Assembly: GCA_035633215.1 (NCBI GenBank)
Contig: DASQFI010000055.1
Span: forward strand, 57,018-121,017
DNA: 64,000 bases
Source of the DNA: DASQFI01 sp035633215
Lineage (GTDB): Bacteria > Acidobacteriota > Vicinamibacteria > Vicinamibacterales > SCN-69-37
Reading direction: 5' to 3'
Positions 42,208-53,783 of this stretch are shown here, piece after piece. Below the pieces are notes generated by a model. That model ran no database searches and was not told where the DNA came from. It saw nothing but the letters and a program-made list of their open reading frames with translations. How positions within the stretch are numbered: position 1 is the first letter of the stretch; each line of letters opens with the position of its first letter. Made by a program: the position numbers and the translations under genes.

Positions 42208-44820
42208 ATGTGGCGATTCTCGCGACGACGAGAGGCGGAGCTGGACGAAGAAGTACGCACGCACCTCGCCATGGCTGAACGCGATCGGATCGACCGCGGC
42301 GAATCCCCGGACGCGGCGCGTGCCGCGGCCCGGCGCGAGTTCGGCAATGTTGGACTCATCAAAGAGGTCACGCGCGAGATCTGGGGCTGGCAGTCCGTCG
42401 AACGGCTCGTCCAGGACCTGCGCTACGCCACCCGCAGCCTCCGCCGCAGTCCGGCCTTCACGCTGACGGCGATTCTGACGATGACGATCGGCATCGGGCT
42501 CAATACCGCGATGTTCACCGCCTTCAACGCCGTCATCCTTCGAGGCTGGCCGGTCGAGAACGCAGACACGCTGGTCCTGATCAAGGCAGAAGGCGTCGAC
42601 TCCCTCACACGATCCGGCTTCGGTCTGGACGATCTGCGGCACTTCCAACAGCAGAGCCGCAGCCTCGCGGTCCTCGCGGCGAGCCGGCTGGCGTTTCAGT
42701 CCATCTCGATCGATCCGGACGCGACCGGGCAACGTGTCTACGGGCAATTCGTCACGTCCGGCTACTTCGACGCCACGGGCGTGCGAATGGCGATGGGCCG
42801 CAACTTCCACCCCGATGAGGATCGCGAGGGCACGCCCGCGCATGTCATCATCATCAGCCACGTTCTTTGGCAGCGCCTGTTTGGAGGAGCCGCCGACGTC
42901 ATCGGCAAGTCGGTCTATCTTGCCAAGACGCCGAACCTCTTCATCGCCGGCGAATCCGCGGATCCGGGCAACCCGCCGTTCGTGATCGTCGGTGTCACGC
43001 GCGAAGGCTGGCGCGGCGGACAGCCGTATCGAGACGACATCTGGCTCCCGATGCAGGCGCTCCGGATGTTCAGGCCAAACGACCCGCTCTTTTCGATTCA
43101 AGGTACGTGCTGCGCTCAACTTCTCGGACGACTCGCGCCCGGCGTCTCCCGCGAGCGCGCGGCCGAGGAACTGACGGTCCTGGCGCGCCAGCGCGCCACC
43201 CGCCCGGAAGACAAGCAGCAGCGGGTCACGGTGTCGGGGACGAACATGCTGGAGCGGACGACCGGTCCAGTTCGCCTCGGCATTCCGCTGCTCGTGCTTG
43301 TCGCGACGCTCATCGTGCTGCTGCTGACGGGTGCCAACATCGCGCATCTTCAACTGGCCCGGGCGATGGCACGGACGCGCGAGATTCGGACCCGCATGGC
43401 GCTCGGCGCAGGGCGTGCCCGCGTGGCGCGTCAGCTCCTCACCGAAGCGCTCCTGCTTTCGGTGGTTGCCGGCGTGCTCGGCATGGCGATGGTGTATGCG
43501 CTGCTCGACCCGCTGATGACGGTGGCGGAGATGCAAATGCCCGAGGTCTGGGCGCCCGACTTCACGGTCTTTGCGTACTGCGTTGCCGTCTCCCTCGCGA
43601 TGTCGATCGTGTTCAGTCTGCTGCCGGCGCTGCGGTCGACGCGCGTCAGCCTGGCGCATGCGGTGGGCCATGCGTCCACGCCGCCTGGGCGGCCGCGTTT
43701 CAACCTGGTCCTGCTGTCAATGCAGATCGCGTTTTCGATGGCGCTCCTGACCGGAGCCAGCCTGCTGAGCCGCGCCTTCCTACACGCGACCACCGGCGAC
43801 GTCGGCTATTCCCTCTCGGGAATCACAACGGCGACGTTCTGGCCAACTGGCTCTTCTCAGCGAGGACCCGTCACGGCTTCGGTGCTCAGGCAGGCCCTCG
43901 AGCAGGCATCAGCTCAGTGGACCTTGCCGCAAACGGCTCTGGTGGAGCAGCTGCCGTTCTCGTCCTTCGACTCCGTCCAGGTGCGTCGGCCTGGTGATGA
44001 GCCGCGCGAGGGTCATCACCTCGAGGTCGCACGGATGTCGGCATCGGCGTTCGCGGTGTTCGGAATTCCGCTGACAGTAGGGCGTGCCTATGCGAATCGC
44101 GAGGATGCGACAGAGGCGGTCGTCAACGAAACCGCTGCCCGATTGCTCTGGCGCGGCGAGTCCGCACTCGGGAAAACGCTGCTGGTTGCGGGGACAGGCT
44201 ATACGGTCGTCGGTGTCGCGCGCGATGTGTACTACAGGAGTTACGAGTCGATTGGCCCGATGTTGCATCTCCCCGTGGCCGCCGACGCGAACCCGACCGT
44301 CGTGGTCCGCGCGGAGGGCCCAGCCATCACGGCGCAGCTCGAGACGATTCTGAAAGGCCTCGATCCGCGCGCCACCGTCATGGTGCGATCGCTCTCCGAG
44401 CGGCTGGCAACTCGGCTTCGCGATGGGAAGGCGGCGGCCCAGGCCGCGTGGGCCGGCGGGTTGCTCGCGCTGGCGCTCGCGACGTTCGGCGTGTTCGGGA
44501 TGTTCGCGTACGTCGTCGAGGAGCGCCGGCGTGAGATCGGCATTCGACTGGCGCTGGGCGCGCAGAAAGGACAGATCCTCAACGCATTGTTGCGGACGGC
44601 TCGCCGCGCCGTGCTTGGGGGGCTAACCCTCGGTCTGCTTCTGTCCCTGTGCGTGGGACCGCTGCTCGAGCAGGTCCTCCTTGGCCTGAGTCCATTCGAT
44701 CCGATCGCGTTCGGGATCGTGGCCGTCATCCTGTCCGGCGCCGGCGTCCTCGCGACGGTCATTCCGGCGCGGCGGGCGCTGAGCGTGGCGCCGGCGGTGA
44801 TCCTCAAGCAGGACTCGTGA
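42208..44820 (+). CDS. ADOP-type permease, PadR partner
   Basis: An 870-residue orphan ABC permease. The prefix (FSRRREAELDEEVRTHLAMA, ESPDAARAAARREFGNVGLI) is of the standard ADOP leader type. Core segments are TMTIGIGLNTAMFTAFNAVI, first FtsX block near 360-480 (GANIAHLQLARAMARTREIR, RMALGAGRARVARQLL) and second near 745-865 (VVEERRREIGIRLALGAQKG, PARRALSVAPAVILKQDS). No ATPase is adjacent. The small secreted protein at 44847 follows 26 bp later and may belong to the same operon. Confidence 0.93.
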   Translation: MWRFSRRREAELDEEVRTHLAMAERDRIDRGESPDAARAAARREFGNVGLIKEVTREIWGWQSVERLVQDLRYATRSLRRSPAFTLTAILTMTIGIGLNTAMFTAFNAVILRGWPVENADTLVLIKAEGVDSLTRSGFGLDDLRHFQQQSRSLAVLAASRLAFQSISIDPDATGQRVYGQFVTSGYFDATGVRMAMGRNFHPDEDREGTPAHVIIISHVLWQRLFGGAADVIGKSVYLAKTPNLFIAGESADPGNPPFVIVGVTREGWRGGQPYRDDIWLPMQALRMFRPNDPLFSIQGTCCAQLLGRLAPGVSRERAAEELTVLARQRATRPEDKQQRVTVSGTNMLERTTGPVRLGIPLLVLVATLIVLLLTGANIAHLQLARAMARTREIRTRMALGAGRARVARQLLTEALLLSVVAGVLGMAMVYALLDPLMTVAEMQMPEVWAPDFTVFAYCVAVSLAMSIVFSLLPALRSTRVSLAHAVGHASTPPGRPRFNLVLLSMQIAFSMALLTGASLLSRAFLHATTGDVGYSLSGITTATFWPTGSSQRGPVTASVLRQALEQASAQWTLPQTALVEQLPFSSFDSVQVRRPGDEPREGHHLEVARMSASAFAVFGIPLTVGRAYANREDATEAVVNETAARLLWRGESALGKTLLVAGTGYTVVGVARDVYYRSYESIGPMLHLPVAADANPTVVVRAEGPAITAQLETILKGLDPRATVMVRSLSERLATRLRDGKAAAQAAWAGGLLALALATFGVFGMFAYVVEERRREIGIRLALGAQKGQILNALLRTARRAVLGGLTLGLLLSLCVGPLLEQVLLGLSPFDPIAFGIVAVILSGAGVLATVIPARRALSVAPAVILKQDS

Positions 44821-44846
44821 ACTCTCGAGTCACAAGGAATCAGAGC

Positions 44847-45326
44847 ATGCATCGCACACTCGCACTGACGGCAATCGTCGCAGTTGCGCTCGCTGTTCCG
44901 GCCTACGCGCAGAAGAAGGACTTCTCCGGCACATGGAGCATCGACCAGGCGGCCACGGACGCCGCGAATACGCCGGCCAGGTCCGCGGGCGGAAGACTCG
45001 TAAGCAGCCCGACTGGTTTCCCGATGACCATCAAGCAAACGGCGGACTCGTTGGTCATCGAGCGTCGGGGCGGCGACGGCGGCGCGACGAATACGACCAC
45101 CTACAAACTGGACGGCGTCGAGCGGGAAGTCAGAATCGGCCAAGGCAACGCGAAAGCCAAAGCCAGGTGGGACGGCGACAAGATCGTCATCGAGACCGTA
45201 CGCGCGGGACAGGACGGCACACCGGTGACGACGATCGCGACGTACGCGATCGACCTTAATGGCGTGCTCTGGGTCGAGACCAAGGCTCCGCAAGGCACGA
45301 GCAAGCGCGCGTACAAGAGATCCTAG
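44847..45326 (+). CDS. Small secreted beta-rich protein
   Basis: A 159-residue protein with a signal peptide (LALTAIVAVALAVPAYAQ). The mature part begins KKDFSGTWSIDQAATDA, contains a strand-rich middle (MTIKQTADSLVIERRG, TTYKLDGVEREVRIG) and ends ETKAPQGTSKRAYKRS. The GTW opening recalls the three-paralog family at 20-23 kb, but the SPGP motif is absent, so it is a different group. It lies 26 bp after the ADOP gene and is probably in the PadR-controlled operon. Ligand unknown. Confidence 0.72.
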   Translation: MHRTLALTAIVAVALAVPAYAQKKDFSGTWSIDQAATDAANTPARSAGGRLVSSPTGFPMTIKQTADSLVIERRGGDGGATNTTTYKLDGVEREVRIGQGNAKAKARWDGDKIVIETVRAGQDGTPVTTIATYAIDLNGVLWVETKAPQGTSKRAYKRS

Positions 45327-45404
45327 GAACTGATCCGAGGACTACCCATGTTCGAGTGAAGTGAGGAGGTGGCCAAGCAGCCGGCGTCCTTCCGCGGCGC
45401 TGCG

Positions 45405-46706
45405 TCATCCCGTGGTTTCCTTGCCAGCTGACCCGATCGAGAGGTCCGCGAGCCCCGATCGAACCATGAACCAGAACAGGAGCACTCCGGGGACCGCAAT
45501 CGCCGTGGTCAGCAGGTAGAAGCTCACGTAGCCCATCGCGTCGATGAGCGCGCCGGCGGTCGTGCCGGTGAGGAACCGGCCCGCGATGCTCGCCAGCGCC
45601 GACAGCAAGGCATACTGCGTCGCCGTGAATCGCAAGTTGCACAGCGCCGAGAGATACGCCACCACGGTGACGCCGCCGATGCCGCTCGTGAAATTCTCGA
45701 ACCCGATCGCGCCAGCCATCCCGAGGTTCGAATGCCCGGCGGCTGCCAGCGCGGCGAAGCTGAAGTTGGATACCGCCATCAGCACCAGGCTGACGAGCAC
45801 CGCGCGCTTCATGCCGACGCGGGCGTAGAGCGCCCCCCCGACGAAGATGCCGACAAGGAAGGCGATGAACCCGACGAACACGTCGTAGAACGCGATCTCG
45901 TCGTTGGTGTAGCCGAGGTCGTCGAACAACAACCGCAGCGTCAAATTGGCGAGCGTATCGCCGACCTTGTGGATGAGCACGAAGAGCAGGACGACGACCG
46001 CCCCCTCGCGCTTCAAGAATTCGGTCAGGGGGCTGAAGTAGGTGACGATCGCCTGGCGCACGCCCGGCACCGGCGACGGCGGGCGGCGGCGGACCGGTTC
46101 GCCCATGACCACGCCGACGAGCATCGCGGGCAGCGCGAGCAGCGCGCACGTGTAGTAGGCCATCGACCAGTCGGCGCGGGCCGCAACCACGAGCGCCAGC
46201 GAGGCGGCGCCGGCCGACCCGATGCGCCAGCCGTACTGGTTCATGCCCGACCCGACGCCGAGTTGCCGCGGCTCGAGCAGCTCGATCCGGTAAGCGTCGA
46301 TGATCACGTCGTTGGTCGCGGCCAGGACGCCGACCAGGATCGCGGCGGCGGCGACGGTCGACAGCGAGGTCTTCGGATCGACACTCCCGAGAAACACCAC
46401 TGCCATCATCACGAGCCCGCCGGACAGCCACAGCCACGCCCGGCGCTGACCGAACCGCCCGAGTCCAGGAATGCGCACGGTGTCGACGAGCGGTGCCCAC
46501 AGCCACTTGAAGTTGAAGGCGAGGAAGGTGAACGCAAACGCCGTGACCGTGCTCTTCTTGATCCCGTCCTGCGCGAGCCTGGTGGTCAGCGTCGCGGCGA
46601 TCATCGCGAACCCGAAACCCGACGAGACACCCAGGAAGAACGCCGCGATCGGCGCCGCTTCGACGTACGGCCGCACGCTGTCGGGAAGTCGATGGCGCCA
46701 CTGCAC
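45405..46706 (-). CDS. ampG: AmpG-like muropeptide MFS transporter
   Basis: A 433-residue major-facilitator protein with about 12 membrane helices. It shows the AmpG pattern: FFLGVSSGFGFAMIAATLTT, FNFKWLWAPLVDTVRIPGLG, GVLAATNDVIIDAYRIELL and FGQRRAWLWLSGG. AmpG imports anhydro-muropeptides from cell-wall turnover and so feeds recycling and beta-lactamase signalling in Gram-negative bacteria. The genes here with penicillin-binding folds make that link interesting, but no amp regulator is nearby. It stands alone. Confidence 0.88.
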   Translation of the reverse strand: MQWRHRLPDSVRPYVEAAPIAAFFLGVSSGFGFAMIAATLTTRLAQDGIKKSTVTAFAFTFLAFNFKWLWAPLVDTVRIPGLGRFGQRRAWLWLSGGLVMMAVVFLGSVDPKTSLSTVAAAAILVGVLAATNDVIIDAYRIELLEPRQLGVGSGMNQYGWRIGSAGAASLALVVAARADWSMAYYTCALLALPAMLVGVVMGEPVRRRPPSPVPGVRQAIVTYFSPLTEFLKREGAVVVLLFVLIHKVGDTLANLTLRLLFDDLGYTNDEIAFYDVFVGFIAFLVGIFVGGALYARVGMKRAVLVSLVLMAVSNFSFAALAAAGHSNLGMAGAIGFENFTSGIGGVTVVAYLSALCNLRFTATQYALLSALASIAGRFLTGTTAGALIDAMGYVSFYLLTTAIAVPGVLLFWFMVRSGLADLSIGSAGKETTG

Positions 46707-46754
46707 GCACGCATTCTACGACCCGCTGGCGAACCCTGGGGTGAACTCCCGCGC

Positions 46755-46799
46755 ATGCAGCTGCCCGCCGGCACCAGCCTGGGTCCTTATGAGGTGACC
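46755..46799 (+). pseudogene. Kinase 5-prime stub 5
   Basis: ATG 46755 reads MQLPAGTSLGPYEVT, the usual start of the local kinases, then runs directly into an unrelated acetyltransferase tail at 46801. No kinase domain remains. Confidence 0.65.
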
Positions 46800-46800
46800 T

Positions 46801-46923
46801 GGCACCGACGCGCCCAACCTCGCCTCGGTGCGGGTTCTCGAACGACTAGGCATGACGCTGATTGCGACCGAGCCAGGCCAACGCTGGACGCAGTTGCACT
46901 TCGCGTTGCGTGCGCCTGGATAG
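46801..46923 (+). pseudogene. C-terminal remnant of a GNAT acetyltransferase
   Basis: The frame reads GTDAPNLASVRVLERLGMTL, then ATEPGQRWTQLHFALRAPG and stop. N.ASVRVLERLGM is the acetyl-CoA-binding end of GNAT enzymes of the RimJ type. It directly abuts the kinase stub, without its own start or first half. The rest of the gap to 47080 shows nothing recognisable. Confidence 0.8.
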
Positions 46924-47080
46924 CGCTGCTTGTCCTATTGGTTGACAGACCGCCTTCGAACACCGTTCGACAAGACTCGGCCAGATGCTCCCCCGTCGCC
47001 GCCTCGGGGGACCGCTTACCCTTGCCCTCGCCGCGTTAGCCATGCGCTCCAGGCGCCGGTGGCTGGCTACGCGATCTCGC

Positions 47081-49318
<2,238 letters not shown>

Positions 49319-49384
49319 GATCGCGATCGTGTCACGACGTGGGGGCAGGATGGAGTTTCGCTCGTGCGAAAATTGACACAAAAT

Positions 49385-49401
49385 ACTTTACGTTATAAAG
49401 T
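49385..49401. promoter_or_regulatory. 17-bp palindromic motif, copy D
   Basis: ACTTTACGTTATAAAGT has perfect 6-bp arms (ACTTTA/TAAAGT) and ends 11 bp before the GTG start of the ADOP gene at 49413. It lies in the gap between the divergent uvrA-like and permease genes. Confidence 0.65.
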
Positions 49402-49412
49402 CCACCGTCATC

Positions 49413-51905
49413 GTGAACATCCTCATGAATATCTGGCGGGATCTGGTTCATGCCGGCCGGTCGCTGGCGAAGGCGCGAGCGTTCACGTTCGTGTGTGTCG
49501 TGACGCTGGGAATCGGCATGACGCCGGTCATCGCGATTCAGTACGGTGCGCGAGCCTTCACGACGCCTCCCCCGAGTGTGAACACGGACGGTCTTGTCGA
49601 GGTCTTCACGACGCAGGTAGGCCCGCAGAGAGCCACGGACAGATGGTCCTACCCGGACTACATCGACCTGCGCGACGCCAACACGGGTGTGTCGATGAGC
49701 GGGTGGGCCACGGGAGGAAGCGAAGTCACCCTTCCGGATTCAGGGGACGTGAAGACGACGGCGGAGACGATGTTCGTCTCGTCCAACTATTTCAGGACGA
49801 TGGGCGTGGCACTGGCGCGCGGGCCGGGATTCATGAACGACACGGCCGACCCCGTCGTGATTCTGGGATACACGTTCTGGCAGAGGCGCCTGGCCGCCGA
49901 TCCGGACATTGTCGGGAAGACGATCACCCTGGCTGGCACGCCACACGATGTCGTCGGCATCGCAGCGGATCGGTTCGGGGGCCCTCTCCCGTTTCAGGAC
50001 GCAGAACTTTTCCTTCCGCTCGAACGGCACCCGAGTCTCCTCGGTGACAACAAGGCTCGTTTCGACCGGAGCAGGGAGTGGGTGCGCATCCACGGCCGTC
50101 TCGCGCCCGGCGCCGGCGTGGCGCAGGCAAGCGCGGCCGTTTCCGCCATCACATCGCAGTTGGCCAGAGAGCACGCGGCGACCAACGAGTTCAGAGCCGG
50201 CGTCGTCGCACCGTACCACGCGATCGGAAATGTCGAGGCCTCCGACGCGACGGTCATCATGGCCGTCTGGCATGCGATGACGGCGATCCCGCTTCTGGTG
50301 GTGTGCCTGAACGTCTCCGGCATGGTGCAGGTTCGCAGCGCGATGCGCGAGCGCGAACTGTCCATCCGCCAGGCCATCGGCGCGAGCCGGGGACGGCTGA
50401 TCCAGCATCTTCTGGCCGAGGCGGTCGTGCTGGCCGCTGTTGGGGGAACGCTCGCTTCGCTCGTGCTCTTCAACATTCCGCCGCTGGCGTCGTGGTGGGT
50501 CGGCGAGCCCCTGCCGCCTCAGTTGGAGGAGGCGCTCAGGGTGGACGTCTCTATGCTCGCGATCACCGCCGGGCTCTGCCTGGCGACGAGCCTGCTGTTT
50601 GGATGGCTGCCCGCGGTCCGTTTCAGCCGTCCCGTGATCATGACTGTGCTCAAGGACGAAGCCGGCGGCGGCGGATTCAGGGCCGGCCGCGCTCATCGCC
50701 TGACCAGTGCGTTGCAGGTCGCGATCGCAGTGCCCTTGCTGGTCTTGAGCTTCGTATCGATCGAACGGGTCCGCGCCACGGCAACCGCCGACCTCGGATT
50801 CGCGTGCGACCTCTTGTACGCCGCGCCGCTGGAGCTCGACGCTGCCACGGAGGCGAACATCGGTTTCCAAATCCGCAGGATCCGCGACAGTCTCGCAAAA
50901 GCAAGCGGCGTGGCCTCCGTCACCGTCGCCGACGGGCTCCCGCTGGATTTCAGGTATCGCGTCGCGAGAGTCTCGACGCAGACGGAAGCGAATGTCGCCC
51001 CGAAGGTCGATTTCGCCCACGTGACGCGCGTCGGCGACGGATACCTGGACACGATGGGCATCGCGCTCCTGCGCGGACGCGGCTTCGCGATCGATGACGG
51101 CCCCGGCGCCGAGATGGTGACCGTCATCTCGAAAACGCTCGCCGACAAACTCTTCCCGGATGCCGAGGCGATCGGCCAGCGGCTCTCCTTCGGCGCTGCC
51201 GCTGACGAAAACAGACCTCCGCGCACGCTCACCGTCGTCGGTGTCACCGCCGACTTCCCCACCTCGCAGATGAGCACCGACCGGGAACAGCTGCTGCTGC
51301 CGCTGGCGCAGCATCCAGATGTCCGTCGGGACTCCGTGCCCGTGAGCGACGACCGCAGCGGAGCGCCGACGGTGATGCTCATCGCGCGAAGCGCGGCTGG
51401 GGAACCACCGGCGAAACTGACCGCGGCTCTCGAGAACGCGATGCGCGACGTCGATCCGGATTTCGACCGCGCGAGCATCGTTACCGGCGCCGGGCTCCGG
51501 CAATCCAGCATGGACGACTTCCTGAATATGTCGGCCTTCGGCGGCATCAGCGGCGGCGTGGCCCTGCTGCTTGCCGCCCTCGGCATCTACGGAGTCGTCG
51601 GATTGATGGTCACGACCCGTACTCGCGAAATCGCCGTGCGGGTCACGCTGGGCGCCTCGCGTCCACGAGTGATCGGCATGATCCTGTTCGACGTCGTCAA
51701 GCTCGTGGCGCCCGGCGTGGCCGTCGGACTTCTCATCCCTGCCGTTCTTGTTCACCTCGAGGGCGGAATCGCCGTCAGCAACATCGAGCCGCTGGCCTAC
51801 GTCGCCGGCGGCGCGATTGCCGTACTCACCGCGGTCGTCGCCAGCCTCGCCCCTGCACGCCGCGCCGCGTCGGTGCAGCCGATGGTGGCCATGCGATCGA
51901 CATAG
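49413..51905 (+). CDS. ADOP-type orphan ABC permease
   Basis: An 830-residue permease without prefix domain, starting at GTG 49413. N-terminal segment FVCVVTLGIGMTPVIAIQYG, then a MacB-like periplasmic part. The first FtsX block is near 290-410 (VCLNVSGMVQVRSAMRER, ELSIRQAIGASRGRLIQHLL), the second near 705-825 (VTTRTREIAVRVTLGASRPR, PARRAASVQPMVAMRST). No ATPase or PadR gene adjoins; instead its start is preceded by the 17-bp palindrome, so its regulation probably differs from the three PadR-linked permeases. Confidence 0.9.
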   Translation: MNILMNIWRDLVHAGRSLAKARAFTFVCVVTLGIGMTPVIAIQYGARAFTTPPPSVNTDGLVEVFTTQVGPQRATDRWSYPDYIDLRDANTGVSMSGWATGGSEVTLPDSGDVKTTAETMFVSSNYFRTMGVALARGPGFMNDTADPVVILGYTFWQRRLAADPDIVGKTITLAGTPHDVVGIAADRFGGPLPFQDAELFLPLERHPSLLGDNKARFDRSREWVRIHGRLAPGAGVAQASAAVSAITSQLAREHAATNEFRAGVVAPYHAIGNVEASDATVIMAVWHAMTAIPLLVVCLNVSGMVQVRSAMRERELSIRQAIGASRGRLIQHLLAEAVVLAAVGGTLASLVLFNIPPLASWWVGEPLPPQLEEALRVDVSMLAITAGLCLATSLLFGWLPAVRFSRPVIMTVLKDEAGGGGFRAGRAHRLTSALQVAIAVPLLVLSFVSIERVRATATADLGFACDLLYAAPLELDAATEANIGFQIRRIRDSLAKASGVASVTVADGLPLDFRYRVARVSTQTEANVAPKVDFAHVTRVGDGYLDTMGIALLRGRGFAIDDGPGAEMVTVISKTLADKLFPDAEAIGQRLSFGAAADENRPPRTLTVVGVTADFPTSQMSTDREQLLLPLAQHPDVRRDSVPVSDDRSGAPTVMLIARSAAGEPPAKLTAALENAMRDVDPDFDRASIVTGAGLRQSSMDDFLNMSAFGGISGGVALLLAALGIYGVVGLMVTTRTREIAVRVTLGASRPRVIGMILFDVVKLVAPGVAVGLLIPAVLVHLEGGIAVSNIEPLAYVAGGAIAVLTAVVASLAPARRAASVQPMVAMRST

Positions 51906-51939
51906 GAGCGGCGTTTCCCTTGCGTAGGACCGCTGTCAT

Positions 51940-52081
51940 AAAGCGCTTGTCGGTACGACAGGTACGGCGGGTCCGCGGAACCTTCTGACGCTGGTCATCT
52001 TCTTTCTTAACTAAATAAAAGCTGGCGAGCGTCAGTTCGTTCCAGGGACCCGTCGTACCCGTCGTACCGACCAGCGTTTTT
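51940..52081. repeat. About 140-bp imperfect inverted-repeat element
   Basis: The left arm (51940-51976) and right arm (52045-52081) pair over nearly 40 bp with a few mismatches; the core GTCGGTACGAC is exact. Inner pairing CTGACGCT (51985-51992) with AGCGTCAG (52028-52035) follows, around an AT-rich centre. It separates the permease from the next, convergent gene and may be a miniature mobile element. Confidence 0.7.
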
Positions 52082-52126
52082 GGCTGTCCCGCGCTCTACT
52101 CGAGCGTCTCCCCGTGGCCCTTCGCG

Positions 52127-53776
52127 TCACCGCCAGGCGACCGCTGGCGGCGGGGCGGGCGGCCGGCACGACACGTCGGCCGCGTCGATGACCTCGGTCC
52201 GAACCGGCGCCGACGGATCCGGCTTCAGGTCGAACACGAACACGAGCGCGTGCTGGACGATGGGCGTGTCGAACAGCGCGAGGCTGGCCTGGCCGGCGTA
52301 CCGCGATCGCAGGTTGCGTATCTCCCAATCCTCGAGCACCGCGTACGGATGCATCCCGCGCTCGATCATCCACGCGATGGCCTTGTCGAGCCACGCCGGC
52401 GGCAGCGCCTCGAACGCCAGCGTCATGCGTCCGGCGTAGTAGCGGACGCTGCCGCTGTGCTGAATGGCGAGCACGATCGCGTTGTCGCCCGAGATCTCGC
52501 GCAGGCGCGTCGCGACGGTGACGTATCGCGCTTCCTTTTCTTGAAGGGTGCGGCGATCGTCTGCGGCCGCCTGGATGCCGCGCAGGCCCAGGATCAGCGC
52601 GGCGGCGGCCACCACACCGATCGCGATTGACCGCTGCACCGCCGAACCCCAACGCACCATCCCGATCGGCAGCAGCAGCACGTGCGCAAGGCCGAGCATG
52701 ACGAACGGCCAGGCGGGCAGCAGAAACCGGAGGTAGCTCTCGGAGTCGAACACGCTGTAGGGCAGGTAGATCGTCACGAGACCTGCGACAAAGAGCGCGC
52801 CGGCGACGACCATTCCGCGATCGACGAGGCCACGCCAGAGACGGCGAGCCGGCACGAGCAGCGCGGCAACGCCGGCGAGCGCGACCGGCGTGTGGACGCC
52901 GGCGAACCAGCTCGTGTACGCGCGGAGGTTGGGTCCGACGTTGGCGGGATCGAACAACTGGTCGAGGGCGCCGTAGCCGGATCGCCACGGCGACCCGTAA
53001 TACGCCCACTGGATCGCGGCAATCACGACAATCCCCGCGGCGATGCCGGAAAGCGTCGCGGCTGCCGCCCACGCGGCGCGGCCGCGCGCCCCGCGGGCGC
53101 GTACGATCGCCGCGATCTGCCAGCAGACAGGCACGATCGCGAGCGGCACGAGATTCGGGCGAATCGTGATCGCCAGTCCCGCCGCCAGTCCTGCACAGGC
53201 GCCGGCGCTCACCGACCGGCCGAACAGGCACCGGAGCGCGACCGCCCAGGCGGCCGCGGCCGGCACGTCCGACATCGGCTCGAGCACCATGCGCTGCGTG
53301 GTCGGGCTCGTGGCGACGAGCCACGCCGCGATCAGCCCGGCGACCGGCGATCCCATCCGCTCGCCAAGCCCGTACGTGGCGAGCACGAGGAGCGCGCCGC
53401 AGATCGGCACCACCCAGAAGATGGCGCAATGCCCGGCGATGCGCTTCGCGCCGGCCATGAGGAGCGGTAGCCCCGGCGCGGTCGTCGGCACGATCGCCCA
53501 CCGGTCCCGCGCTTCGTGCGGCACCGGCGGCGTGACGAGCCAGCGGCCGGGGCCCGGACGGTAGGCGAGCGGAGTAAAGCTCCACGTGAGGTTCGGCCAC
53601 GGCACCGCCTCGACCCACGGCTGCGAGATCGAGAGCTGCCGGCTCAGGAAGAGATCAGCCTGGCTGACGTAGCCGTAGGAGTCGGACCCGCCTGCGACCT
53701 TTGATCCATACCGGACGCCAATGACCAGCGTTGCCACGGCGATTGCCGTCGCCGTCAGCCGGGTCCAGCGTCGCAT
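52127..53776 (-). CDS. Glycosyltransferase-like polytopic membrane protein (GT-C/GT39-like)
   Basis: A 549-residue protein with about 11 membrane helices and a C-terminal soluble part. The N-terminus has a GT-C-like acidic loop after the first helix (VAGGSDSYGYVSQADLFLS), further hydrophobic segments such as APGLPLLMAGAKRI and VLATYGLGERMGSPVAGLIA, and a periplasmic end with VTVATRLREISGDNAIVLA. This resembles dolichyl- or polyprenyl-phosphate-sugar transferases (ArnT/PMT fold) found in many acidobacteria. The acceptor is unknown. It stands alone on the minus strand; the next gene upstream converges. Confidence 0.75.
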   Translation of the reverse strand: MRRWTRLTATAIAVATLVIGVRYGSKVAGGSDSYGYVSQADLFLSRQLSISQPWVEAVPWPNLTWSFTPLAYRPGPGRWLVTPPVPHEARDRWAIVPTTAPGLPLLMAGAKRIAGHCAIFWVVPICGALLVLATYGLGERMGSPVAGLIAAWLVATSPTTQRMVLEPMSDVPAAAAWAVALRCLFGRSVSAGACAGLAAGLAITIRPNLVPLAIVPVCWQIAAIVRARGARGRAAWAAAATLSGIAAGIVVIAAIQWAYYGSPWRSGYGALDQLFDPANVGPNLRAYTSWFAGVHTPVALAGVAALLVPARRLWRGLVDRGMVVAGALFVAGLVTIYLPYSVFDSESYLRFLLPAWPFVMLGLAHVLLLPIGMVRWGSAVQRSIAIGVVAAAALILGLRGIQAAADDRRTLQEKEARYVTVATRLREISGDNAIVLAIQHSGSVRYYAGRMTLAFEALPPAWLDKAIAWMIERGMHPYAVLEDWEIRNLRSRYAGQASLALFDTPIVQHALVFVFDLKPDPSAPVRTEVIDAADVSCRPPAPPPAVAWR

Positions 53777-53783
53777 CGGTCCC

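Noticed and set aside
45256..46710. Alternative 484-residue frame over the AmpG gene
   Set aside because: It is arginine-rich and shadows the 12-helix AmpG frame; only the latter shows membrane-protein character.
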